Of a stretch of DNA of 47,410 bases, positions 9,841 through 18,261 are shown piece after piece. Position 1 is the stretch's first letter. Every line of letters begins with the position of its first letter. The notes below the pieces were generated by a model. That model saw only the letters and a list, made by a program, of their open reading frames with translations, had not been told where the DNA came from and made no database searches. Origin of the DNA: an uncultured Bacteroidota bacterium. Lineage in GTDB: Bacteria; Bacteroidota; Bacteroidia; Bacteroidales; GCA-2748055. The DNA lies in NCBI GenBank assembly GCA_937129385.1, contig CAKZNC010000170.1, positions 1-47,410 of the forward strand. Reading direction: 5' to 3'. Made by a program: the position numbers and the translations under genes.

Positions 9841-10611
9841 TCACATTCGTGATGAAACAAAATTCGTCAATGTTACAAATTCCGCAACACCTAGCTGCTC
9901 AGGTCTTTTTGAGAGCAGCGGAGATTCGTCCCCCAAAGTTAGTAAAATTGTTTTGATGGAGTTACGGATGGTTTTTCGCCGTTGCTGAAAGGTGGTTTTC
10001 ACCACCCGGAAAAAGAGTTCTTCGTTGCAGTCCAGCTCCTGTGTCTCATTCCTGGTGAGTTTTATGACAGATGAGGATACTTTAGGAGGGGGATGAAAGG
10101 AACCTGGTTTTACATTGAACCCGTGTTCCACCTTGTAAAAGGCCTGTAGCAGAACAGAGAGAATCCCATAGGTCCTGGATCCGGGCGGGGCAATGATCCT
10201 GTCTGCCACCTCCTTTTGTATCATACACACTACAGACCTTACATGATCCCTCTGCCCGAGGACCTTAAAAAATATCTGGCTCGAAATGTTGTAAGGAAAG
10301 TTGCCGATGATATGCAGTTCCGGCACATTGAAGTGTTCCTCGCCCAGTTTCAGGAAGTCTTCCCTGATCAAACTGCCTGCGATTGCGGGATATTTCTGGA
10401 CCAGGTAGCTTGCCGATTCCGGGTCAATTTCCACCGCTACGAGAGAGCCGGGGATCTTCTCCATGATTATACCTGTCAGGATACCGGTGCCTGGTCCCAC
10501 TTCCATTACCGTCATTTCATTGACCGAAGGCAGCAACTCCACGATCCTTGCAGCGATCGCCGGATCTGTGAGGAAATGCTGTCCCAGGTGTTTTTTTGGG
10601 CGGACCATCAT
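9841..10611 (-). CDS. rsmA: 16S rRNA dimethyladenosine transferase RsmA/KsgA
   Basis: RsmA methylates two adjacent adenosines in helix 45 of 16S rRNA during late 30S maturation. The frame begins with the family signature RPKKHLGQHFL, then shows the SAM-binding VMEVGPGTGILT and the catalytic motif NFPYNISSQI. Length from the chosen start is 256 residues. The longer open frame (to 10644) adds eleven residues before the conserved region, so the tandem ATG at 10609-10611 or 10606-10608 is preferred. It is divergent from the thioesterase gene and is followed by mgtE after 20 bases. Confidence 0.95.
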   Translation of the reverse strand: MMVRPKKHLGQHFLTDPAIAARIVELLPSVNEMTVMEVGPGTGILTGIIMEKIPGSLVAVEIDPESASYLVQKYPAIAGSLIREDFLKLGEEHFNVPELHIIGNFPYNISSQIFFKVLGQRDHVRSVVCMIQKEVADRIIAPPGSRTYGILSVLLQAFYKVEHGFNVKPGSFHPPPKVSSSVIKLTRNETQELDCNEELFFRVVKTTFQQRRKTIRNSIKTILLTLGDESPLLSKRPEQLGVAEFVTLTNFVSSRM

Positions 10612-10625
10612 TGAAATAACAGTGA

Positions 10626-10633
10626 TAATTTTG
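10626..10633 (+). promoter_or_regulatory. Candidate -7 element for the thioesterase operon
   Basis: TAATTTTG matches the Bacteroidota -7 consensus TAnnTTTG exactly and lies 54 bases before the thioesterase ATG. No good -33 element at the expected spacing is seen, so this is tentative. Confidence 0.35.
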
Positions 10634-10687
10634 CAATGGCGCAATTTATAAATATTAAATTTGAAAATTTGGGTAAATCACGGAAAC

Positions 10688-11164
10688 ATGAAAAAGCTGA
10701 ATAATCCATTTGATCAAATGCCCGCCTACCATTGTTTTGGCTGCAGCGAAAGCAATCACCATGGATTAAGGATGGAGTTTTACGAGGATGGTGACGAGGT
10801 GATCTCCACGTGGACTCCCGGCCACCAATTCCAGGGTTATTTTAATATCCTGCACGGAGGGATCCAATCTACCCTGATGGATGAAATTGCCAGCTGGGTG
10901 GTTTTTGTCAAGGCAAAGACGGGAGGTGTTACATCCAGGTTGTCCACAAGGTTCAGAAAGCCGGTGTACCTTGATGAAGGGCCTGTAAAGCTAAGGGCCC
11001 GGCTGAAAGCGACGAACAGCAGGACCGCCACCATTGAGGTGAAGTTATACAACAGCAGGGAGGTGCTTTGCTCTGAATCAGAAGTAGAATACTTTATGCT
11101 GTCTCCCGAAAAGGCGTCGGAATCTATGAGATACCCCGGTGTGGAGGCATTTTATGAATCCTGA
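10688..11164 (+). CDS. PaaI-like hotdog-fold thioesterase
   Basis: A 158-residue single-domain hotdog protein. It opens with a Cys-containing CFGCSESNHHGL stretch seen in many 4HBT/PaaI-type proteins. The active-site helix region reads ILHGGIQSTLMDE, with the HGG turn and an acidic residue expected for acyl-CoA hydrolysis. The ATG at 10688 is chosen over 10661 because the upstream nine codons fall outside the conserved domain. It is the first gene of a likely three-gene unit with the aminotransferase-like gene (9-base gap) and the GAF protein. The acyl substrate is not predictable. Confidence 0.82.
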   Translation: MKKLNNPFDQMPAYHCFGCSESNHHGLRMEFYEDGDEVISTWTPGHQFQGYFNILHGGIQSTLMDEIASWVVFVKAKTGGVTSRLSTRFRKPVYLDEGPVKLRARLKATNSRTATIEVKLYNSREVLCSESEVEYFMLSPEKASESMRYPGVEAFYES

Positions 11165-11173
11165 AAAGATGGT

Positions 11174-12367
11174 ATGACAATGAAATATAATTTTGATAAG
11201 GTGATCGATCGCAGGGGGACCGACTCTGTGAAATATGATATTCTCCAACCGCTTTTTGGATCGGATGACATCATTCCGATGTGGGTGGCAGACATGGATT
11301 TCGAAGTACCTGAATTTGTACGGGAAGCAGTGGTCGGCCGGGCAGAACACCCTGTATATGGTTACACGGTAAGACCGCCCCGCTTTTTTGAAACCATCTC
11401 TGCATGGCTGGAACGACGTCATGGCTGGAAGGTGAAGCCCGATAAAATCGATTTCAGTCCTGGAGTGGTGCCTGCCCTGGTATTAAGCGTGCTCGGGTAT
11501 ACCAATCCAGGTGACAAGATCCTTGTCCAGTCACCGGTATATTTTCCATTTTTCAATGCCATTACGAATCATGGAAGGGTCTTGGTAAATAATCAACTGG
11601 TAGACCAAAATGGAGTTTATTCCATAGATTTTTCCGACCTGGAGGAAAAGTTCAGCTCGGGCGTAAAGCTGATGATGTTCTGTCACCCGCACAATCCTGT
11701 CGGAAGGGCCTGGACAAAACAGGAACTTGAAATGCTTGCGACCCTCGCCATCAAATACAATGTGCTCGTACTGAGCGACGAGATTCATTCGGACCTTTTA
11801 TTGTTCGGCAACAGGCACATACCCCTGGCCAGCCTGGGTAAGGAGATCGCTTCCAGGACAATTACATGCATCGCACCAAGCAAAACATTCAACCTGGCCG
11901 GGCTACATACATCCGCAGTAGTGATCGAGGACCCGAAACTGAAAAAGGTTTATGAGAAGATTCTCGAGGATATTCATGTCGGAGGTGGAAACATATTTGG
12001 CTTTACAGCCCTGGAGGCCGCGTACCGGGAGGGCGATGAGTGGCTGGGCCAATTGCTTGAATACCTGGAAGGTAACTATGATTTCCTGAAGAAATACCTT
12101 TCTGAAATACTTCCCGGGATCACGGTCTCACCGCTTGAAGCTACTTATCTTGCATGGATCAACTTTGGCATACTGGGGCTGGATGACAAGGAACTTATGA
12201 AATTTATGGTAAAGGAGGCCAGGATCGGATTCGTTGACGGACCCCGGTTTGGAGAGGGCGGTACACAATATATGCGGATGAATATCGGGACCCCAAGGGC
12301 GGTATTGAAATCAGCACTTGATCAACTTGCTGATGCTACGAGGGACAAATTCGGTGAAAAATTTTAA
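11174..12367 (+). CDS. PatB/MalY-family PLP enzyme (cystathionine beta-lyase-like aminotransferase)
   Basis: A 397-residue fold-type I PLP enzyme. It shows the MalY/PatB opening (VIDRRGTDSVKYD, then PMWVADMDF), the SDEIHSDL motif with the PLP-contacting Asp, the Schiff-base lysine in APSKTFNLAGL (Lys237), and a C-terminal RMNIGTPR with the carboxylate-binding Arg. PatB/MalY enzymes cleave cystathionine and related C-S bonds, releasing pyruvate and ammonia; some act as aminotransferases. A second in-frame ATG at 11180 is also possible. It lies 9 bases after the thioesterase and 20 bases before the GAF gene, so co-transcription is likely. Confidence 0.88.
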   Translation: MTMKYNFDKVIDRRGTDSVKYDILQPLFGSDDIIPMWVADMDFEVPEFVREAVVGRAEHPVYGYTVRPPRFFETISAWLERRHGWKVKPDKIDFSPGVVPALVLSVLGYTNPGDKILVQSPVYFPFFNAITNHGRVLVNNQLVDQNGVYSIDFSDLEEKFSSGVKLMMFCHPHNPVGRAWTKQELEMLATLAIKYNVLVLSDEIHSDLLLFGNRHIPLASLGKEIASRTITCIAPSKTFNLAGLHTSAVVIEDPKLKKVYEKILEDIHVGGGNIFGFTALEAAYREGDEWLGQLLEYLEGNYDFLKKYLSEILPGITVSPLEATYLAWINFGILGLDDKELMKFMVKEARIGFVDGPRFGEGGTQYMRMNIGTPRAVLKSALDQLADATRDKFGEKF

Positions 12368-12387
12368 ATTTATGTGGTTGACACACC

Positions 12388-13353
12388 ATGAAAAGAAAAT
12401 ATTCCATACTGATCCCGGGGCTGATCATATCAGTGATGATCGTTGTATTGCTCATCCTGATACTTGTGAATCGACATACCATGGGGAATGAGATACTGAT
12501 ACTCTCCATAGCTGCAATTGTACTCCTGGTCGGGTTGAATATCTATTTGCATTTTGCAGTCTATGCCCCACTGCATCAGCTTAAAAACAGACTTGAGGAT
12601 CTTGTATATGGTGACGACGAGATTGAAATGAAACAGATCACAGGCGCGGAATTCAGGCAGTTCGAAGAAATACTCTCTGCTCACCGGAACAGAATCCTGG
12701 AGATCAGGAGAATTGCTGAAAAACTCGCCAGCGGAAATACAGAATTGGAATTTCAGCCATTATCTGAACGTGATCACCTGGGACTTGCCATTGAAAAGCT
12801 ACGGGAGAGCATCATGGATTCAAGCCTTGAAATGGAGAAACGAAGGAAGCTTGATGAACAGCAGAACTGGGCTTCCCGCGGACTCGCAAAATTTGGTGAG
12901 CTTCTCAGGGATATTGATCAGCAAACAGAGGAAATTTCAAACCTGTTTATCCGTGAACTGGTAAAATACACCGAAATGGAAGCCGGAGGTTTTTTTGTGC
13001 GAAAAGAATCCGGTGGAGTGACAGTGTATTCCATGCTGGGGGCCTGGGCATTTGACCGTGAGAAGAAAATGAAAAAGGATTTTATGCCTGGTGAAGGACT
13101 TGTGGGGAGATGCGCGCTGGAAAAACAGCGAATTGTGATTACAGATGTGCCTGAAGACTACATTCGCATACGATCCGGCATGGGGGAAGACCTCCCGTCG
13201 ACTCTCATTCTCGTACCTGTCGTTCTGGACGATGAGGTTCTTGGTGTCATTGAGCTGGCTACATTCAGTATTGTAAAGCCTTACAAGATTGACTTTCTTG
13301 CAAAACTCGGGATCAGCATCGCTACCTCAGTCTCCAAGGTATCTTCCCGATGA
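12388..13353 (+). CDS. Membrane-anchored HAMP-like/GAF sensor protein without output domain
   Basis: A 321-residue protein with two N-terminal membrane helices (about 8-27 and 36-57), a helical HAMP-like/coiled-coil linker (about 58-160), and one GAF domain (about 175-318). The linker contains QQNWASRGLAKFGELLR, which I recognise from Bacteroidota GAF-containing sensor kinases. The protein ends right after the GAF fold, so it has no histidine kinase, cyclase or phosphatase domain. It may sense a small ligand or redox state and act through a partner. It is the last gene of the thioesterase/PatB/GAF set. Confidence 0.75.
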   Translation: MKRKYSILIPGLIISVMIVVLLILILVNRHTMGNEILILSIAAIVLLVGLNIYLHFAVYAPLHQLKNRLEDLVYGDDEIEMKQITGAEFRQFEEILSAHRNRILEIRRIAEKLASGNTELEFQPLSERDHLGLAIEKLRESIMDSSLEMEKRRKLDEQQNWASRGLAKFGELLRDIDQQTEEISNLFIRELVKYTEMEAGGFFVRKESGGVTVYSMLGAWAFDREKKMKKDFMPGEGLVGRCALEKQRIVITDVPEDYIRIRSGMGEDLPSTLILVPVVLDDEVLGVIELATFSIVKPYKIDFLAKLGISIATSVSKVSSR

Positions 13354-13446
13354 GGCTGTTTACGGATCTCCAGATGCCGGGATTCGCTCCACCAGCCTTT
13401 ATCACCTATTTTTCATTCACCGTATCTCTTTTGGATTTGCACATTG

Positions 13447-13480
13447 TTTTGAGGAGAGCGTGTCAGCCAACACACTTTGC
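13447..13480 (+). promoter_or_regulatory. Candidate hsp20 promoter (Bacteroidota -33/-7 type)
   Basis: TTTTG at 13447-13451 is followed after 19 bases by CACACTTTGC at 13471-13480, whose ACTTTGC part resembles the downstream half of TAnnTTTG. If used, the hsp20 leader would be about 115 bases long and would contain the TGNCA repeats. Confidence 0.35.
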
Positions 13481-13484
13481 AATA

Positions 13485-13528
13485 TGACACAATGACACAT
13501 TATTTTCAAAAATAATGCCATAATGACA
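13485..13528 (+). repeat. Two TGNCA-N3-TGACA direct repeats upstream of hsp20
   Basis: TGACACAATGACA (13485-13497) and TGCCATAATGACA (13516-13528) share the form TGNCA-N3-TGACA. Their starts are 31 bases apart, about three helical turns, so they would sit on one DNA face. A further CGGCAC-N5-TTGA (13541-13554) resembles a sigma-54 -24/-12 element with one mismatch in the -12 part. These look like regulator-binding sites for heat-shock gene control; the regulator is unknown. Confidence 0.5.
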
Positions 13529-13604
13529 TTTAGAATGTTTCGGCACAGGAATTGACCATAGGATTACAGAAATTAAGTCAAACTAAAATTTGGAGGACAA
13601 AAAA

Positions 13605-14030
13605 ATGATAGCAAAGTATAATAAGATGTACAGCCCCGTTTACAGGGATGATTTTTTCAACGACCTTGTTCCCAGTAAGTATTACGGAAAGAATTATGCC
13701 TCAACACCCGCAGTAAACATCATGGAAGAAAAAGATGGTTACCGGATTGATGTGGCGGCAGCAGGTTTATCGAAGAAAGATTTCAAGATCAATGTAGAGG
13801 AGGATATTCTCACTGTTTCAGCAAACAAAGAACAGGAGGAGAAGGAAAACGACAAGCACTATACACGCCGCGAGTTTAATTTCACCTCATTCAGCCGCAG
13901 GTTTGTACTTGACGAGCGAATTGACCAGGAGGGAATCAAGGCAGAACATGTTGATGGAATCCTGAAGATTCATCTTCCCATGAAGGAAGAATCGATCAAA
14001 CAGGGACCGAAATCCATCAAGATCAGTTAA
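13605..14030 (+). CDS. Small heat-shock protein Hsp20
   Basis: A 141-residue alpha-crystallin-domain holdase that binds unfolding proteins without ATP. The crystallin domain spans roughly 30-135: it opens with PAVNIMEEKDGYRIDVAAAG, contains the REFNFTSFSRRFVL strand pair, and closes with DGILKIHLPM followed by the short C-terminal tail, which ends in a lysine-rich SIKIS containing an IxI-like anchor. The ATG at 13605 is preferred because a good Shine-Dalgarno GGAGG lies at 13592-13596, nine bases upstream. It stands alone with a well-marked regulatory region upstream and a terminator downstream. Confidence 0.93.
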   Translation: MIAKYNKMYSPVYRDDFFNDLVPSKYYGKNYASTPAVNIMEEKDGYRIDVAAAGLSKKDFKINVEEDILTVSANKEQEEKENDKHYTRREFNFTSFSRRFVLDERIDQEGIKAEHVDGILKIHLPMKEESIKQGPKSIKIS

Positions 14031-14068
14031 GAACTTTTCATGGTAGTTGGTTGGTTTAATTAGATTGG

Positions 14069-15016
14069 TTATGAGCGGGGTTCGATCGGACCCCGCTTTC
14101 TTTTTACCGACCTTTTCCTGATCTTTCCCCATGTCATGATGATTACACCCAGAATGGTCACGATCCCGCCAAATACCTGCAGGTAGGTTGGCACTATGGA
14201 GAGGTAGATCATGGAACCAATCAGCACGAACAATCCACGTGTCGCCTGGATGATCATGGTGCGGGAAGCTTCGATGAACTTTAATGCTGAATACATCGCC
14301 AGTCCGGTGAGAAAAGGTCCCAGGATGGAACCTGCAATCATATTGAAGATCGCAGTTTTCGGAATAAGCAGTGTATCCTGACGGATCAGTACAGAGATAA
14401 GTCCGAACAAAAACAGGTAGACCACCCTGTTGATCGTCAGGATGCTTGGATGAAGTTTTTTGATATTTTTCTTTGCAAAGACAATACTGATAGATAGGAA
14501 AAGTGAGGAGAGAAGAATCCAGCCACTTCCATCACCAAAAAACTGTTCAAGGGTCATGTCACGCGTATATGTGATCATCACTACACCACCTATTGTAAGC
14601 AGGATGCCGATGGCCTCAATGGTGTTGAACCTTTCTCCCAGGAACCGAATACCCAGCAGTGTCACAAATATCGGGGTGGCATTGGAAAGGAAGGATACGA
14701 TTGCCGGATTCTCTGCCAGCTGTATTGAGAGAAACATGGTGGTTGCTGCGCTAAGCTCTAGAATTCCGAGGATAACCAGGTTGAGGACAGATCGTTTTTC
14801 CAGTTCAGGGATCTTTCTTATCAACCCGGTGGTAGAGATATAGATGCCATTCCACAGCAGTGCAAATGCAAACCAGAAGAACTGGAACTGGAAAAAATTG
14901 ACCTCAAGCAGCGCGGCTTTTGAGAATACATAGACATTTGCCATGCCTAGCGTGGCAAGAAATGCAAGTCCAATTCCCTTGACGGTCGGACTCAGATTTT
15001 CAAGGAATTTTATCAT
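14069..15016 (-). CDS. EamA/DMT-family transporter
   Basis: A 315-residue membrane protein with about ten membrane helices in two EamA repeats, the normal size and layout for drug/metabolite transporters. The first repeat includes GIRFLGERFNTIEAIGILLTIGGV, the family-typical ERxxxxxxxGxxLxxxGV pattern, and the second ends with LQVFGGIVTILGVIIMTW. A longer open frame reaches 15127, but its extra 37 residues are polar and cross the pgi terminator, so the ATG at 15014-15016 is preferred. That start directly abuts the U-tract of the terminator and has no visible ribosome-binding site. The last codons contain the hsp20 terminator stem. The substrate is unknown. Confidence 0.85.
   Translation of the reverse strand: MIKFLENLSPTVKGIGLAFLATLGMANVYVFSKAALLEVNFFQFQFFWFAFALLWNGIYISTTGLIRKIPELEKRSVLNLVILGILELSAATTMFLSIQLAENPAIVSFLSNATPIFVTLLGIRFLGERFNTIEAIGILLTIGGVVMITYTRDMTLEQFFGDGSGWILLSSLFLSISIVFAKKNIKKLHPSILTINRVVYLFLFGLISVLIRQDTLLIPKTAIFNMIAGSILGPFLTGLAMYSALKFIEASRTMIIQATRGLFVLIGSMIYLSIVPTYLQVFGGIVTILGVIIMTWGKIRKRSVKRKRGPIEPRS
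14074..14105 (+). terminator. Rho-independent terminator of hsp20
   Basis: AGCGGGGTTC (14074-14083) pairs with GGACCCCGCT (14088-14097) around GATC, then TTTCTTTTT follows. The stem lies inside the last codons of the convergent EamA gene. Confidence 0.85.
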
Positions 15017-15046
15017 AAAAAAAGACCGGGGATTATTCCCGGTCTT
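15017..15046 (-). terminator. Terminator of pgi abutting the EamA start codon
   Basis: On the minus strand AAGACCGGG pairs with CCCGGTCTT around a seven-base loop and runs into seven T residues (A run at 15017-15023 on the plus strand). The T-run ends exactly at the ATG of the EamA gene. Confidence 0.88.
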
Positions 15047-15074
15047 AGAACATTGCCTGCAGGACTTTGTTCGA

Positions 15075-16412
15075 TCAGATTCTTTTTTTAATGTTTTTGG
15101 TCTCTTCCTCGAATCCGGGTTTTTCAAGCAGTGCGAACATGTTTTTCTTATATGCTTCCACGCCAGGCTGGTTAAACGGATTCACATTCAGCATATAACC
15201 GCTGATCCCGCACGCCATTTCAAAAAAGTACATCAATTGTCCCAGGTAATAGGCATTGAGCTTTGGAATGCTGATCTTCAGGTTGGGTACCTCACCGTCA
15301 ATATGTGCCAGTGCTGTTCCAAGCTCAGCCATCTTATTTACATCGTCGATCTTCTTACCAGCAAGGTAATTCAGTCCGTCCAGATCTTCTCTTTCTTCAG
15401 GAACCTTGATATCATGTTCGGTTTCTTCGACAGAGATGACAGTCTCGAACAAAATGCGTTCGCCCTCCTGGATATACTGTCCCATTGAGTGGAGGTCAGA
15501 GGAGTTGTCTACTGCTGCCGGAAAGATTCCTTTGCCCTCCTTGCCCTCTGATTCTCCATAGAGTTGTTTCCACCACTCGGCTACGTAATGAAGTTTAGGA
15601 TGATAGTTGACGAGGATCTCGATCTTTTTCCCCTTCCTGTAAAGGGCATTCCTGGTTGCGGCATATAAAGCGGCAGGGTTTTCTTTCAGTGATGCGCTGC
15701 CCGAGGTTTTTTGTTCCATGTCTGCAGCTCCTTTTACCAGTTCCCTGATATCAAAGCCACATATGGCAAGGGGGATGAGACCCACCGGTGTCAGCACGGA
15801 AAACCTTCCCCCGACATTGTCCGGTATCACATACGTTTCATATCCTTCCCGGTCGGCTAGTTTCCTCAGGGCTCCCTTATTTGCATCTGTGATGGCAACG
15901 ATCCTTGAAACCGCCTCTTCAGCACCGACTTTGTTTACAAGGTGCTCCCTCAGCAACCTGAATGCGAGTGCAGGCTCGGTGGTTGTCCCGGATTTAGAGA
16001 TGACAACAATTGAATAATCCACCTGGTCGAGGAGTTGCATCAGCTCATGCATGTAATCTTCCCCGATCTGGTGGCCAGCGAATATCATGAGCGGATCTTC
16101 CGGATCATTCCTGAACATGTCGAAACTGTCCGACAGCGCATCATTGACTGCCTTGGCACCCAGGTATGAGCCCCCGATTCCGATTACCACCAGTACTTTT
16201 GATTTTTTTCTGAGCCTTTCGGCAGTCCTGTCGATCTGCTTAAAAAAATTTTCCTTTATACTGCCGGGAAGACTGACCCATCCCAGGTAGTCATTTCCTG
16301 CTCCCGTGCCATTCAGCAATTGCTCACTGCAGGAACTGATTTCCTCCTGCATTTCCAAGATCTCATTTTCAGATACGAAATCAAATACATTTTTCACATT
16401 CAGGTCTAGCAT
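15075..16412 (-). CDS. pgi: Glucose-6-phosphate isomerase
   Basis: A 445-residue phosphoglucose isomerase that interconverts glucose-6-phosphate and fructose-6-phosphate in the cytoplasm. It shows the sugar-phosphate binding [15 protein letters not shown] near 76, [10 protein letters not shown] near 139, the [15 protein letters not shown] signature near 197, and the catalytic Glu and His regions ([16 protein letters not shown] near 289 and [11 protein letters not shown] near 386). It is the shorter bacterial type (about 445 residues). The gene is divergent from the M28 peptidase gene and followed by a strong terminator. Confidence 0.97.
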   Translation of the reverse strand: MLDLNVKNVFDFVSENEILEMQEEISSCSEQLLNGTGAGNDYLGWVSLPGSIKENFFKQIDRTAERLRKKSKVLVVIGIGGSYLGAKAVNDALSDSFDMFRNDPEDPLMIFAGHQIGEDYMHELMQLLDQVDYSIVVISKSGTTTEPALAFRLLREHLVNKVGAEEAVSRIVAITDANKGALRKLADREGYETYVIPDNVGGRFSVLTPVGLIPLAICGFDIRELVKGAADMEQKTSGSASLKENPAALYAATRNALYRKGKKIEILVNYHPKLHYVAEWWKQLYGESEGKEGKGIFPAAVDNSSDLHSMGQYIQEGERILFETVISVEETEHDIKVPEEREDLDGLNYLAGKKIDDVNKMAELGTALAHIDGEVPNLKISIPKLNAYYLGQLMYFFEMACGISGYMLNVNPFNQPGVEAYKKNMFALLEKPGFEEETKNIKKRI

Positions 16413-16431
16413 ATCAGTAACGATAAAGATT

Positions 16432-16439
16432 TAAAGGTA
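16432..16439 (-). promoter_or_regulatory. Candidate -7 element of pgi
   Basis: Read on the minus strand this is TACCTTTA, one base from TAnnTTTG, 19 bases upstream of the pgi ATG. A clear -33 element is not seen. Confidence 0.35.
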
Positions 16440-16513
16440 TAAATTATTGTAAAACAGAGGGATAAATGGTTACTCCCGGGTAATTTGAGCGTAAAGTTAG
16501 AAAACTTTTCATA

Positions 16514-16542
16514 TTGAACACACACCATTAATTGTAACTTTG
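16514..16542 (+). promoter_or_regulatory. Promoter of the M28 peptidase gene
   Basis: TTG (16514-16516) and TAACTTTG (16535-16542, an exact TAnnTTTG) are separated by 18 bases, close to the Bacteroidota sigma-ABfr promoter layout. The ATG follows 46 bases downstream. Confidence 0.55.
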
Positions 16543-16588
16543 GTACCTTGTATTTCTTTTTTACAATAAAAATCAAATACATTTTGAA

Positions 16589-18223
16589 ATGGACAGGATC
16601 CGGATGATCATATTATTGTTGGCGGTTTCAAGCTGCATTCTGCCAATATCAGGACAGAAGAGGGGGTTAAAATCGATTCAGACTGATGAGCTGCGGGCAC
16701 ATATGGATTTCCTGGCTTCCGACGAGCTGGAGGGAAGATCCACCGGGGAGGCGGGACTTGATGTTGCAGCCAGGTACCTTGCAACGCAGGCTGAGCTGAT
16801 GAATCTTGAAACCGCTGATGAAGACGGTGATTATTTTCAGCTATACACGCTTCAGGAACGCTCCTATGACCTGGGGAACAGCAATATCAGTATAATTGAC
16901 GAGGCCGGTAATGCCATCGTTGATGACAACATGTTTTTCCTGCTCCCGGCGATTGTAAAAAATGAGATTGAGATTGAGGGTGAGATCGTGTTTGCCGGAT
17001 ATGGTATTTATGAACCTGATATGAATTACAATGATTTTGATGGATTGGACATCACAGGCAAGGTTGTCTTGATCATGGACAGGGCGCCCATGAATGAGGA
17101 TGGAGTTACATCACCCCTGGGAGATAAATGGCTTGGCATGTCGAATTTTCAAAACAAGTTGCAGTATATTGTCATGCAGCAGCCCAAAGCCGTGGTATTG
17201 GTATTTGATCCGAAATCGGGTTACAACAGCATTGAAGAGGTGAATCCGGGCATCTCAGATTACCTTTCAAAATCCACTTCCATGAAGAAAGAGGAGGAAC
17301 TTCCGCAAGAGGAGATTCCCGGTCCCAAAATCGTGCTTGCACACAGGAGCGTGGCAGACAAGGTTTTTAAACATACGCGGACAACGCTTGCGGAGGTGCA
17401 GGAGAAGATAGATACCTCGCTTAAACCTGCCTCATTCAGCATGGGAGATACGAAGATGAGGATTCACCTGGCTATGCAGAATATGGAGATGAATGTTCCA
17501 AATGTATTTGGATATATTGAAGGATCCGATCCTGAACTGAAGGATGAGTTTGTCCTCCTCATGGCACATTTTGATCATGTTGGTACTGATGGTGAGGGCA
17601 GCGTTTTTAATGGAGCGGATGACAACGCTTCGGGCAGTGTGGCATTGCTTGAAATTGCAGAAGCTTTCCGGGCGGAGAAAAAGATGCCTCGAAGGAGCAT
17701 CGGCATCCTCTGGGTGTCCGGAGAAGAGATCGGACTGTACGGTTCAAAATACTTTGCGGAACATCCCCTGGTACCAATTGAAAATATTGCAGCTGTGATC
17801 AACCTGGACATGATAGGAAGGATCAAGACCCAGGAAGATATTGAAAGCGATAGAAGTGGTCTTACCATCGTTGGCCGGGATTCGGTGAAGGTGATCGGTG
17901 CACTGCAAAGCAAAATTCTAATGGAGATCAATGAAGAGACCCTGGCGGAAATGGGGCTTTTCCCCAACTATTCCTACAACAAACCGGACCATCCCGATCG
18001 TTACTTTTACCGGAGCGACCATATCAGTTTTGCACGGAAAGACATTCCCGTGTTGTTCTATTCAACAGGAACACACGCAGATTACCATCTGCTGACAGAT
18101 GATCCGGGAAAGATCGACTATGGCAAATTTTTGAAAATGACAAAATTTGCATTCAAGGCAGGGATGAATACAGCCGATTATAAAGATGAGATCACTGTAG
18201 ACAATCCCATGTCTGAATGGTAG
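16589..18223 (+). CDS. Secreted M28-family metallopeptidase with PA domain
   Basis: A 544-residue exported aminopeptidase-like protein. An N-terminal signal peptide (about 1-22) is followed by a PA-type insert region (about 100-260) and a C-terminal M28 catalytic domain. Two-zinc site residues are visible: HFDHVG near 327-332, NGADDNASG near 342, GEEIGLYGSKYF near 379, NLDMIGR near 408, and a late HADYH near 500. It would release N-terminal residues from peptides in the periplasm or outside. It lies opposite the tricorn/DUF1080 group, which also acts on extracellular peptides and sugars. A weak GGCAGG/CCTGCC hairpin follows the stop (18226-18242) without a T-run. Confidence 0.9.
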   Translation: MDRIRMIILLLAVSSCILPISGQKRGLKSIQTDELRAHMDFLASDELEGRSTGEAGLDVAARYLATQAELMNLETADEDGDYFQLYTLQERSYDLGNSNISIIDEAGNAIVDDNMFFLLPAIVKNEIEIEGEIVFAGYGIYEPDMNYNDFDGLDITGKVVLIMDRAPMNEDGVTSPLGDKWLGMSNFQNKLQYIVMQQPKAVVLVFDPKSGYNSIEEVNPGISDYLSKSTSMKKEEELPQEEIPGPKIVLAHRSVADKVFKHTRTTLAEVQEKIDTSLKPASFSMGDTKMRIHLAMQNMEMNVPNVFGYIEGSDPELKDEFVLLMAHFDHVGTDGEGSVFNGADDNASGSVALLEIAEAFRAEKKMPRRSIGILWVSGEEIGLYGSKYFAEHPLVPIENIAAVINLDMIGRIKTQEDIESDRSGLTIVGRDSVKVIGALQSKILMEINEETLAEMGLFPNYSYNKPDHPDRYFYRSDHISFARKDIPVLFYSTGTHADYHLLTDDPGKIDYGKFLKMTKFAFKAGMNTADYKDEITVDNPMSEW

Positions 18224-18261
18224 TTGGCAGGTGCGTCCTGCCTGGGTGATTTCCTGGTCAA

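Noticed and set aside
13441-13604. CIRCE/HrcA element upstream of hsp20
   Set aside because: No TTAGCACTC-N9-GAGTGCTAA or near match; only the TGNCA repeats are present.
18226-18242. Terminator after the M28 peptidase gene
   Set aside because: The six-base stem GGCAGG/CCTGCC has no T-run, so it is noted only within the gene entry.
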